Positions 16,668 through 24,130 of a DNA stretch of 50,708 bases are shown piece after piece. How positions within the stretch are numbered: position 1 is the first letter of the stretch; every line of letters begins with the position of its first letter. The position numbers and the translations under genes were made by a program. Location: NCBI RefSeq assembly GCF_003182135.1, contig NZ_QGTL01000022.1, forward strand, positions 1 through 50,708, in the 5' to 3' direction. Below the pieces are notes generated by a model that was given only the letters and a program-made list of their open reading frames with translations, did not search any database and was not told the DNA's origin. The stretch is from Nocardia neocaledoniensis (GTDB taxonomy: Bacteria > Actinomycetota > Actinomycetes > Mycobacteriales > Mycobacteriaceae).

Positions 16668-16680
16668 CACACATTGTGTG
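16668..16680. promoter_or_regulatory. perfect palindrome CACACA-T-TGTGTG
   Basis: A 13-bp perfect inverted repeat located ~180 bp upstream of the toxin start codon, 9 bp from a second palindrome. It may bind a regulator of the toxin gene. It is not a good match to the TGTGA-N6-TCACA Crp-type site. Confidence 0.35.
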
Positions 16681-16689
16681 CCATGCAAC

Positions 16690-16701
16690 TATGTGCACAT
16701 A
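16690..16701. promoter_or_regulatory. perfect palindrome TATGTG-CACATA
   Basis: A 12-bp perfect palindrome in an AT-rich stretch, paired with the palindrome at 16668-16680. Regulator unknown. Confidence 0.35.
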
Positions 16702-16767
16702 ACCAACGGTATGAAGCGTGTCGTTGTATTCCACTGCGCCAGTGCGAGATTGGCACAGCATGATCAG

Positions 16768-16930
16768 GCTCCCCAGCGCCGGGAATAGTGCCCATTGGTC
16801 CGGGGTCGTGGGCTCTATGGTTTCGGCCGAAGCTGGATCGGTGGAAGGAGCCCGAGTGCCGGGAGCAGGAAACGCATTCGATGCCGGCACGCGCGGTACT
16901 GGGATGACTCCCGGTGAAATGCGCGACCAT
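16768..16930 (+). repeat. diverged direct repeat of eccA upstream region and 5' end, copy 1
   Basis: Aligns nearly gap-free (one 1-base shift) with 20684-20850. Shared landmarks, in order: GGCTCCCCA, CGGGAA, a -10-like TATGGT/TACGGT, GGATCGGTGGAAGGAG (identical 16-mer), CCGAGTG and the first codons of eccA. The two copies flank the conservon operon. Confidence 0.85.
16770..16785. promoter_or_regulatory. ESX palindrome copy 2, upstream of conservon operon
   Basis: TCCCCAGCGCCGGGAA, 10 of 12 fixed positions of TTCCCA-N4-TGGGAA. A -10-like TATGGT begins at 16816, 38.5 bp from the palindrome centre, almost the same geometry as at eccA and at the discoidin gene. Operator function is inferred. Confidence 0.5.
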
Positions 16931-16951
16931 GGAGGGCACGGCATCGCGTGA
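16856..16951 (+). pseudogene. eccA 5' remnant (31 codons) acting as possible leader
   Basis: Starts GTG after GGTGGAAGGAG exactly as eccA does, and encodes 31 residues (VPGAGNAFDAG...TPGEMR) resembling the first EccA residues (VSAAEDAFDAG...IPGGVR), then stops with a TGA that overlaps the GTG/ATG start of the sensor kinase. It is either a truncated eccA copy or a coupled leader peptide for the conservon. Confidence 0.7.
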
Positions 16952-19266
16952 TGGTTCATGGGAGCTCCCAGCCGAGCATTCAGAGGGGTTCACACTGGCT
17001 CCGCACCCGGTTCGGCACCAGCGTGCGGACTCGCATCCTGGCCATCGCGCTGATTCCGAGCGTGGTGCTGCTGGGGACCGGGGCGGTCACAGTCACTCTG
17101 ATCGGGTCGCGCGCACAGTCGGTCAAGGAATGGGCTGGCTACCGGGGCACAGTCATCGACCCCCTACTGGGGTTTGTGACGTCGGTTCAGGCCGAGCGCC
17201 TCGCCAGTCTCATCGAGTCGACGCCCGAGCCCGCCGACAGCCGCGATCTGCGGGCCAATCGTGCCGACACCGATCGGGCGATCGTGGAAGCCGCGCGAAT
17301 CGCGTCGGTGGCGCAGGGCATGGATTCCGGTACGAACGCCGAATTCACTCGGGCTCTGAACGATCTCGTCGGTCGGCTGCCTGCTGTTCGAGAGTCGATC
17401 GACAGCCACCTGGCGACCATCGGCGAGGTGGACGGGTTTTTCACCGAACTCATCGCCACCGTATTGGGTGCCGGTGAGGCCACGGCGCGGTTCAAATCGT
17501 CGGACACCACGACAATGGACGCGGAGCTGACAGCCATCGAGCTGGTCAGGGCCGCCGAGAGCCGTTCCAGGGTGGTCGGCTTGGTCGCCGCGGGCGCGAC
17601 GGCGGGTCCGATCCCGGTGGGTCAGCAGCGCGAACTCGCCCAGCACATCGGTGCCTACCGCACCCAGCTCGGCCTGGTCGAAGCCCGACTGTCCCCGAAC
17701 GTGCTGACCGGCGTGCGCGCACTGACCGGCGGCACCGAGTGGCGAACCGGGACCGCCGGCGAGGATTCGATGTCAGAGCACGGCACGCTGACGATGCCCG
17801 TCGAGGCCTGGCTGGCGGCTGAACGGGCAGTGGACACTCGCCTGACCGCGGCGGTGCGCGACCAGTTCCGTGTGGCTGTGGACGCCACCGGCGCAGCCGC
17901 GGACCGAATGATCAACCGCCTTCTCATCGTCTCGCTGGTCATGCTGGTCGTGGCCGTCTTCGCGGTATCGGTGTCGCTGGTACTGGCCAACCGGCTGGTG
18001 CGTCGCCTTCGCCGGTTGCGTTCGGCCAGCCTGGATCTCGCGAATGCTCGATTGCCAGAACTCCTCGGTCGCATCCACCACGGCGAACAGATAGACGCCG
18101 CTAACGAAACCGCATCGGTCGACCACGGGCGCGACGAGATCGGCGAGGTGGCGGCGGCGTTCGCCATCGCCCAGCGCACCGCGATCGAAGCTGCGATCAG
18201 CGAGGCGCGGACGCGCAATGGCTTCAACAAAGTGTTTCTCGACATCGCCTTCCGCAGTCAGGCGCTGGTCCGTCGGCAACTCGACGTCCTCGATGTCGCC
18301 GAGGCCCGCCAGAACGATCCCGAGGATCTGGAACTGCTTTTTCAGCTCGATCACCTGGCGACCCGTGCGCGCCGGAACTCCGAAAGTCTGCTGATCCTCG
18401 GCGGCCGCGCACCTGGTCGCCGGTGGCGCGACGCGGTGGCGCTCGAGGAGATCGCGCGGAGCGCGGTGTCCGAGACCGAGGGCTACGCCAGGGTCAGCGC
18501 GGTACGGTTGCCCGCCGTGCGCGTGCGCGGGACGGCGGTGGCCGACATCATCCACTTGCTGGCCGAGCTGATCGACAATGCGACCGCTTTCTCGCCGCCG
18601 GACGCACCGGTCGCGGTGCACGGCAACAAGGTCGGCCGGGGAGTGGTCGTCGAGATCGATGACCAAGGTCTCGGTGTCTCGGGCGAGGAACGCGCACGGC
18701 TGAACGCCATGCTCGCCGAGCCGCCGCAGTTCCATGAGATGGCGCTGGCAGGACATCGCCATCTCGGCTTGTTCGTGGTGAGCAGCCTGGCCGCCCGCCA
18801 CGGCATCTCGGTCACGCTGCAGGATTCCCCGTACGGGGGAGTGAAAGCCATCGTCCTCGTGCCGTGGGGAGTGCTCGACGCTGATGCCGACCACCCTGCC
18901 GCACTCGAACCGGTTCCCCCGCGCGATGTTGTCCATCGTGTGCCCCGCGCGGTGTCGCCCCCGGGGGTTTCGCTTCCCCACCCGCACCCGGTGTCGGTGT
19001 TGCCGGGCCCGGTTGGAAGTCCTGACGTCGGTCGCACCGCCTCGCCGCGGGCCGAGGTCGATTCCCGGCCTGCGCTGCCGAAGCGAGATCGGCTCACGCA
19101 TCTGTCGCCACAGCTCAGTGTCGATGTCGGCGAGATCGACACTGACGCGCCGCGCACCGAACCGGCGGCGCGGGTCCGCGCGCCGGAAACGGTGCGGGCG
19201 GCGATGAGCTCGCTGCAACACGGTACGCGCCGGGCCCGGGCCCGATCCACCCATCTCCAACCGTAG
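16948..19266 (+). CDS. cvnA: conservon sensor histidine kinase (CvnA-type)
   Basis: 772 aa membrane sensor kinase. A first transmembrane helix lies at ~28-52 (ILAIALIPSVVLLGTGAV), an extracytoplasmic sensing region follows to ~320, then a second helix at ~322-345 (LLIVSLVMLVVAVFAVSVSL). After a HAMP-like linker comes the family-typical FRSQALVRRQLDVLD and LDHLATRARRNSESLL block, then a GHKL ATPase: LLAELIDNATAFSPP (N box), EIDDQGLGVS (G1) and HLGLFVVSSLAARHG (G2). A Pro-rich tail follows from ~650. No classical phospho-His H-box is evident, as is usual in this Streptomyces-type family. It heads a four-gene operon that passes signals to a small GTPase. Start GTG 16948 overlaps the eccA-remnant stop. 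Confidence 0.9.
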   Translation: MMVHGSSQPSIQRGSHWLRTRFGTSVRTRILAIALIPSVVLLGTGAVTVTLIGSRAQSVKEWAGYRGTVIDPLLGFVTSVQAERLASLIESTPEPADSRDLRANRADTDRAIVEAARIASVAQGMDSGTNAEFTRALNDLVGRLPAVRESIDSHLATIGEVDGFFTELIATVLGAGEATARFKSSDTTTMDAELTAIELVRAAESRSRVVGLVAAGATAGPIPVGQQRELAQHIGAYRTQLGLVEARLSPNVLTGVRALTGGTEWRTGTAGEDSMSEHGTLTMPVEAWLAAERAVDTRLTAAVRDQFRVAVDATGAAADRMINRLLIVSLVMLVVAVFAVSVSLVLANRLVRRLRRLRSASLDLANARLPELLGRIHHGEQIDAANETASVDHGRDEIGEVAAAFAIAQRTAIEAAISEARTRNGFNKVFLDIAFRSQALVRRQLDVLDVAEARQNDPEDLELLFQLDHLATRARRNSESLLILGGRAPGRRWRDAVALEEIARSAVSETEGYARVSAVRLPAVRVRGTAVADIIHLLAELIDNATAFSPPDAPVAVHGNKVGRGVVVEIDDQGLGVSGEERARLNAMLAEPPQFHEMALAGHRHLGLFVVSSLAARHGISVTLQDSPYGGVKAIVLVPWGVLDADADHPAALEPVPPRDVVHRVPRAVSPPGVSLPHPHPVSVLPGPVGSPDVGRTASPRAEVDSRPALPKRDRLTHLSPQLSVDVGEIDTDAPRTEPAARVRAPETVRAAMSSLQHGTRRARARSTHLQP

Positions 19267-19278
19267 AACGGTCGAAAC

Positions 19279-19707
19279 ATGAACGAAGACATGAGAGCTC
19301 AGTCGCCAGCGAGGACGCTGGACTGGTTGCTCACCGGTCTGGTGACCACGACCTCGGGTGCCGAACGCGCGGTCGTATTGTCGGCGGACGGGCTGGCGTT
19401 GGCGGCCTCCGCCGGAATGGAGCGAGAGGACGCCGAGCATCTCGCCGCCATGGCTTCTGCCCTGCACAGCTTGGCACGAGGGGTGGGCACACGATTCGGC
19501 AAGGGCGCGTTGCATCAGACCGTGGTCGAGCTCGACCACGGCTATCTGCTGGTCACCGAGGCAGGATTCGGTGCTTGCCTGGCCTTGCTGGCCGGCGCGG
19601 ACGCGGATCTGGGGTTGATCGCCTACGAGATGAACGTGATCGTCGGCCAGGTGCGCGATCACCTGTCCGCCTCACCGAGAACGTCGATGTCGACGCGAGT
19701 GCCGTGA
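19279..19707 (+). CDS. cvnB: roadblock/LC7 domain protein (CvnB-type)
   Basis: 142 aa, starting 12 bases after the kinase stop. A roadblock/LC7 fold with the conservon signature: LDWLLTGLVTTTSG, then AVVLSADGLALAASAGM, GKGALHQTVVELDHGYLLV and LGLIAYEMNVIVGQV. In conservons this protein binds the GTPase and probably regulates its nucleotide cycle. It is cytosolic, of usual length (~130-140 aa), and overlaps the following gene through GTGA. Confidence 0.92.
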   Translation: MNEDMRAQSPARTLDWLLTGLVTTTSGAERAVVLSADGLALAASAGMEREDAEHLAAMASALHSLARGVGTRFGKGALHQTVVELDHGYLLVTEAGFGACLALLAGADADLGLIAYEMNVIVGQVRDHLSASPRTSMSTRVP

Positions 19708-20087
19708 GTACGTGGTCTGACGGGCGGGGGCACGAGGAAGACGACGATCCGGGGCCACTGGTTCGCCCGTTCGCACTGACCCGCGGTCGTGCGGGCCGGG
19801 AATTGCAGGACCTGGACATCCTGACGCTGGTGATCTCGGTCGGCTACGACTCCGACGTCCACAAACTCGATCGTGAGTACGCCGAGATCTTTCAGCTGTG
19901 CCGGCATCGGCCTCTGTCGATCGTCGAACTCTCCGCTCACCTGAACCTGTTGCTGGCCGCGGTGAAAGTGCTGGTCAGTGACCTCATTGGCGCCGGCTAC
20001 GTGATCTTCCGATCTCCCCCGAGGGCCGACGCGGCCCCCGACCCCGAATTACTGCAGGCGGTACTGGATGGCATACGGAATCTCTGA
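19704..20087 (+). CDS. cvnC: DUF742 protein (CvnC-type)
   Basis: 127 aa from the GTG at 19704 overlapping the roadblock stop; this start gives the expected length and first motif. Family features are PLVRPFALTRGR near the N-terminus, DILTLV, CRHRPLSIVELSAHLNLLL (winged-helix-like segment) and VKVLVSDLIGAGYV. DUF742 proteins accompany roadblock and GTPase partners in conservons; the winged-helix pattern suggests protein or DNA binding. The 3' end overlaps the GTPase gene by 20 bases. Confidence 0.9.
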   Translation: MSTWSDGRGHEEDDDPGPLVRPFALTRGRAGRELQDLDILTLVISVGYDSDVHKLDREYAEIFQLCRHRPLSIVELSAHLNLLLAAVKVLVSDLIGAGYVIFRSPPRADAAPDPELLQAVLDGIRNL

Positions 20088-20676
20088 ACGCCCCGGCGGG
20101 GGTGTCATGTCGGCAGAGCTGGCGGTGAAAGTTCTGGTGGCGGGCGGATTCGGGGTCGGCAAGACGACGATGGTCGAGGCGATCAGCGAGATCACGCCAC
20201 TGCGCACCGAGGAACAGCTCACCGAACTGAGCAACTCGGTAGACGACCTGCGCGGCATCGAGGGCAAACGAACCACCACTGTGGCACTGGATTTCGGGCG
20301 GATCACCATCAACCCGCGCGTGATCCTGTATCTGTTCGGCACTCCCGGCCAAGACCGTTTCTGGTTTCTGTGGCCGGAGCTCTCCCGCGGTGCGCTCGGC
20401 GCGGTGGTGCTGGTCGACACCCGGAGGCTGGCCGACAGTTTCGCCGCGGTGGACTATTTCGAGTCGAGAAGGATCCCGTTCGTTGTCGCGGTCAACTGCT
20501 TCGACGGTGCGGATCGATACTCGCCCACCGAGATCAGTGCCGCACTGGGGGTCCCCACGCATGTCCCGGTCTTGTTGTGTGACGCGCGGGAGCGTGAGTC
20601 GTGCAAAGAGGTGCTGGTCTGCCTTTTCGAGTACATCACGACTGGTTCCCCCGCGGTTCGGCCGCGATTGCGCTGA
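20068..20676 (+). CDS. cvnD: conservon small GTPase (CvnD-type)
   Basis: 202 aa Ras-like GTP-binding protein. The P-loop is GGFGVGKTT (~27-35), switch region KRTTTVALDFG, G3-like LFGTPGQDRFWFLW, and a NCFDGADRY segment in the NKxD position. GTPases of this family act with roadblock and DUF742 partners downstream of the conservon kinase. ATG 20068 overlaps the DUF742 gene; ATG 20107 is an alternative start leaving a shorter N-terminus. No conservon-associated cytochrome P450 gene follows; intact eccA is next. Confidence 0.9.
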   Translation: MAYGISERPGGGVMSAELAVKVLVAGGFGVGKTTMVEAISEITPLRTEEQLTELSNSVDDLRGIEGKRTTTVALDFGRITINPRVILYLFGTPGQDRFWFLWPELSRGALGAVVLVDTRRLADSFAAVDYFESRRIPFVVAVNCFDGADRYSPTEISAALGVPTHVPVLLCDARERESCKEVLVCLFEYITTGSPAVRPRLR

Positions 20677-20683
20677 TGGTGGT

Positions 20684-20850
20684 GGCTCCCCACTGGCGGG
20701 AAGAGTGCGCCGGTGAGGTCGATCGCGGCGGCCTACGGTTGCCGCCAAGGATGGATCGGTGGAAGGAGTCCGAGTGTCGGCAGCCGAGGATGCGTTCGAC
20801 GCCGGGGTGCAGAGTCTCGGGTTGATTCCCGGTGGTGTCCGCAATCCCGA
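20684..20850 (+). repeat. direct repeat, copy 2 (eccA upstream region and 5' end)
   Basis: The intact counterpart of 16768-16930, including the ESX palindrome, -10-like TACGGT, ribosome-binding site and first ~25 codons of eccA. Confidence 0.85.
20687..20702. promoter_or_regulatory. ESX palindrome copy 3, upstream of eccA
   Basis: TCCCCACTGGCGGGAA, 10 of 12 fixed positions of TTCCCA-N4-TGGGAA. A -10-like TACGGT begins at 20734, 39.5 bp from the centre. That would place a bound dimer just upstream of the -35 region, as for an activator. Confidence 0.5.
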
Positions 20851-22534
20851 GCATGCGGGCGCCGCGTTCCGGGCGGCGACAGATCTGGATCCGGACATGT
20901 GTGATGCCTGGCTCGGGCGGGCGATGTGCGGCGAGGTCAGCACAGAGGTCATCTACGGCGCCTATCGCTCCGTGCACAATCTCTACCGGGACCAGCAACG
21001 AGCAGGCCTGCCGGACCGCGCGCTCTGGTGTCAGTTCGAGATCGGGATCTTCGGGCTGCGGGTGGCGATGGCTGACCGCGAGCAGATAGCCATCGCTCAG
21101 GCATGTTCGTACGCCGCCAGCGGGGAATGGCAGGAGGCCGCGGACATCCTCGACGAAGTCAGAGCCGACGACGTCGCCGAATTCGTACGAATGTCACTGT
21201 TCTACCGCACACAGCGCTGGACGGACGTGCTCGACGCCAGAAGCGCGAACCCGGGCCTGGCGGACGGGCTACTCGACATCGCCGCCGAACTGATGGCCGC
21301 GACCGCGCTGGCGCACCTCGGCCGATTCGGCGAGGCCCGGCCCCGAGCGCAGCACATCGTCGAAGACAGCGCGACGGGCAGCCAGTCCTTCCTCTGGGCC
21401 GACGCGCACTACCTGCTCGGAATGCTGATGCGCCACAACGGCGAGTCCGAGGCGGCGGACAACGTTCTGAAAGGCCTGCAAGGTTCGGCGCTCTGGCCGG
21501 AACGCCCCGAATGGCATCGAGCACTGCGGGACCAAGATTTTCGCCTCGCGGTGACCTCGTCGGCGGTGATCGGATCACGGACGAACCCGTGGGACCCCGC
21601 CTCCGGCGATGATCCCGTCGAAGGGGCAGCCGCGGCGGCGAAGGCAGACCGGGACGCATTGCTGGCCGAGGCGTCCGAACTGCTGCAGGCGCAGATCGGG
21701 ATGCAGTCGGTCAAGGAGCAGGTCGACCGATTGAAGTCCGGCGTGCTGATGGACCAGGTGCGCGCCACCCGTGGCCTCGCAGTGGACTCCCGCTCCCAGC
21801 ACCTGATCTTCTCCGGGCCGCCGGGAACCGGCAAGACGACCATCGCCCGCGTCATCGCGAAGATCTTCGCCGGTCTCGGCGTCGTCGAGAACGCCGATGT
21901 CATCGAAGTCTCGCGTAATGACATGGTCGGTACCCACCTGGGCCACACCGCGCCGAAGACCAACGCCCTGATCGATTCCGCGCTGGGCGGGGTGCTGTTC
22001 ATCGACGAGGCCTACACGCTGATCCAGGAGGGGCTATCCGGTGGCGACGCGTTCGGCAAGGAGGCCGTCGACACCCTCCTGGCCAGGATGGAGAACGACC
22101 GCGACAAACTGGTCGTCATCATCGCCGGCTACGAGGACCAGATCGACAGGTTCCTCGCTTCCAATGACGGTCTCGCCTCACGGTTCACCAAGCGGATCAG
22201 GTTCGCCAGCTACGACGCGAGCGAACTGGTGCAGATCGCGGATCACATCGCCGAGCGGAAGGACTCGATTCTCTCGGAATCGGCGCGCGCGGCGCTCGAG
22301 GTTCGTTGCGCGGAACTGGCGGGCACGAGCGTGAACGGACGTCGCCGGATCGATCTGGCGGGCAATGGCAGGTTCATCCGCAACGTGCTCGAAGCCGCGG
22401 AGGCCGAACGGGACTACCGCTTCACCCGCCTCGCCGTCGATGTCGCGTCGATGACAGACGAGGAATTGATGACGATCGACGGAGACGACATCACCACGGC
22501 GCTGGACGCCCTCGCCCCCGTCGTCCGAGGCTGA
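20774..22534 (+). CDS. eccA: ESX AAA+ ATPase EccA
   Basis: 586 aa from GTG 20774, chosen because GGTGGAAGGAG lies 5 bases upstream; a GTG at 20759 has no ribosome site. The N-terminal ~280 residues are TPR-like helical repeats. The C-terminal CbxX/CfqX-type AAA+ domain has Walker A GPPGTGKTT (~348-356), Walker B VLFIDEAY (~405-412), and an arginine-finger region SRFTKRIRF (~470). EccA is the cytosolic ATPase thought to recycle EspG chaperones from PE/PPE substrates. First gene of the ESX core; its promoter and 5' end are duplicated at 16768-16930. Confidence 0.95.
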   Translation: MSAAEDAFDAGVQSLGLIPGGVRNPEHAGAAFRAATDLDPDMCDAWLGRAMCGEVSTEVIYGAYRSVHNLYRDQQRAGLPDRALWCQFEIGIFGLRVAMADREQIAIAQACSYAASGEWQEAADILDEVRADDVAEFVRMSLFYRTQRWTDVLDARSANPGLADGLLDIAAELMAATALAHLGRFGEARPRAQHIVEDSATGSQSFLWADAHYLLGMLMRHNGESEAADNVLKGLQGSALWPERPEWHRALRDQDFRLAVTSSAVIGSRTNPWDPASGDDPVEGAAAAAKADRDALLAEASELLQAQIGMQSVKEQVDRLKSGVLMDQVRATRGLAVDSRSQHLIFSGPPGTGKTTIARVIAKIFAGLGVVENADVIEVSRNDMVGTHLGHTAPKTNALIDSALGGVLFIDEAYTLIQEGLSGGDAFGKEAVDTLLARMENDRDKLVVIIAGYEDQIDRFLASNDGLASRFTKRIRFASYDASELVQIADHIAERKDSILSESARAALEVRCAELAGTSVNGRRRIDLAGNGRFIRNVLEAAEAERDYRFTRLAVDVASMTDEELMTIDGDDITTALDALAPVVRG

Positions 22535-22573
22535 CAACGTCGGCGTCGGACCGGTTCACTAGGAGGCATTGCG

Positions 22574-24130
22574 GTGGCGCGCTTTCGGGTGGTGACCAAG
22601 CACCAGGTGTCGGGGTGGCGTTTCCTGTTCAGGCGAATCGAGCACGCCCTGGTCCGCCGCGACCCGTCGATGATCGACGACCCGCAGCGTGGCAGGTCGA
22701 CAGCGCTCACGGTCGGAGTGGCGATCGTGTGCATCGTCATCGCCGGAGCCGCGGTGATGGCGTTCCTCAAGCCGGCGAAGAAGGCCGGCGATTCGAAGAT
22801 ATTGGCGGACAAGGAAACCGGCGCGCTGTATGTGCGCATCGGCCCGCGGCTCCACCCCGCGCTGAACCTGACCTCCGCGCGGCTCATCATCGGCAGCCCC
22901 GACAAACCGGCGCAGGTGACCCGCGACGAACTCGCGAAGTTTCCCCGCGGCGGTTGGGTGGGGATACCCGGTGCACCCGGTGCGATCGTCGATACCGCGG
23001 AACAGGATTCTTCCTGGACGGTGTGCGATGCGGCGAGCGGCGGAGCGGCCGCGCCGGTCGATCCGCGGACGGGCCTCCCGACCGTGGCGTTGTCGGCCGT
23101 TCGGACCACCGTCATCGGTGGCGCCCTGACCATCGATGGAGCAGACATCCGCCGCCAGGCCGAGGGTGAGGCTCGGTTGATGCGCGACGACCGCACCACC
23201 TGGCTGGTGTACACCGACGGTGATCGGGGCGCCGTTCGCGCGGAGATAGATCTGTCTGACACCGCGGTCGTCCTCTCGCTCGGCATCGATTCGGCCGCAC
23301 CGGTCCTGGCCGTATCGCGGGGACTGATCAATGCGCTCCCCGAGGCTCCGCCGCTGCGGGCGCCTGCTATCCCTGGGGCGGGGGAGATCGTGACGTTGTC
23401 CTCGGGATTGACGACCAAGGTCGGAGCGGTGGTGGCCACCTCGGTTCCCGGGCAGGAGATCGCACAGTTCATCGTCACCCGTAGTGGCCTGATCCGGGCA
23501 TCCACGGTCGTCGCTTCGATGGTGCGCAACGCGGAACAGGACGGGGCCGCGACAACGGCTACGGTCAGTCCGGCGGTCGTCGCCACGAATCTGCGGCCGG
23601 GGTCCTTGCCTGGCACCGACTCGTTTCCTTCGCGACCCGTCCACATCGCCGAGCCGGGCCCGGCGGAAGTGACCTGTATGCACTGGTCACGATCGAGCGG
23701 AGACCCGCGGGCCGCCACCGAACTCCTGACCGGTACCCGGCTGCCGCTGACCGTCCAGGAACGCCAGCGCACCGTGGACCTGGTCACGTCCGGGGCGTCG
23801 GAAGGGACCACGGCGACCGCCGCCTACCTCCCCCGAGACACCGGACGTTTCGTTCAGGTGACCGGCGTCGACCAGGACTCGCCCCTGCGGACCTCACTCT
23901 TCTGGATCTCCGACAGCGGTGTCAGGTACGGCGTCGTCGCCGAGCTCGGCAGGTCCTCACCCGACCCGACCCTGACCGCCCTCGCGCTTCGCGAACCCGT
24001 ACTCGCACCCTGGAATGTGATCTCGCTGTTCGCGGTTGGGCCATCGCTGTCGCAGGACGACGCGAAGATCGCGCACGACGGGATCCCCGCAGACAAGGCA
24101 GGAGTCGGGTTCGGGGGTGGTCAGCCGTGA
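22574..24130 (+). CDS. eccB: ESX core membrane protein EccB
   Basis: 518 aa, GTG start preceded by a near-perfect TAGGAGG at a spacing of ~8. A cytoplasmic N-terminus begins with the family motif FRVVTKHQVSGWRFLFRR, then one transmembrane helix (~42-64, TVGVAIVCIVIAGAAVMAF) and a large periplasmic part with repeats (LNLTSARLIIGSPDKP) and paired cysteines (CDAASG; CMHWS). EccB forms the mycomembrane-side part of the ESX complex with EccC, EccD and EccE. Its stop overlaps the eccC start (GTGA). Confidence 0.95.
   Translation: MARFRVVTKHQVSGWRFLFRRIEHALVRRDPSMIDDPQRGRSTALTVGVAIVCIVIAGAAVMAFLKPAKKAGDSKILADKETGALYVRIGPRLHPALNLTSARLIIGSPDKPAQVTRDELAKFPRGGWVGIPGAPGAIVDTAEQDSSWTVCDAASGGAAAPVDPRTGLPTVALSAVRTTVIGGALTIDGADIRRQAEGEARLMRDDRTTWLVYTDGDRGAVRAEIDLSDTAVVLSLGIDSAAPVLAVSRGLINALPEAPPLRAPAIPGAGEIVTLSSGLTTKVGAVVATSVPGQEIAQFIVTRSGLIRASTVVASMVRNAEQDGAATTATVSPAVVATNLRPGSLPGTDSFPSRPVHIAEPGPAEVTCMHWSRSSGDPRAATELLTGTRLPLTVQERQRTVDLVTSGASEGTTATAAYLPRDTGRFVQVTGVDQDSPLRTSLFWISDSGVRYGVVAELGRSSPDPTLTALALREPVLAPWNVISLFAVGPSLSQDDAKIAHDGIPADKAGVGFGGGQP

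Larger units (their letters stand above)
16493..16767. other. intergenic region upstream of toxin gene
   Basis: No convincing gene. It is locally AT-richer around 16665-16740 and holds two perfect short palindromes (listed separately), so it probably carries the toxin promoter on the minus strand. A minus-strand open frame around 16688-16500 has some protein-like composition but no recognisable domain and runs out of frame into the toxin gene. Confidence 0.4.

Noticed and set aside
16401..16688. Minus-strand frame with a protein-like stretch upstream of the toxin (AVDALADREAAAKLLHLTLW)
   Set aside because: Could be a frameshifted N-terminal part of the toxin, but there is no recognisable domain, and the toxin has its own good ribosome site and GTG.
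16668..16701. Crp/cAMP receptor site upstream of the cyclase toxin
   Set aside because: The half-sites TGTG/CACA are present but not with the 6-base spacing of TGTGA-N6-TCACA.
17773..19662. 629-codon minus-strand open frame opposite the sensor kinase
   Set aside because: Antisense shadow in high-GC coding DNA; His/Arg-rich composition with no domain. The same applies to the frames at 42169-44373 and 45827-47398.
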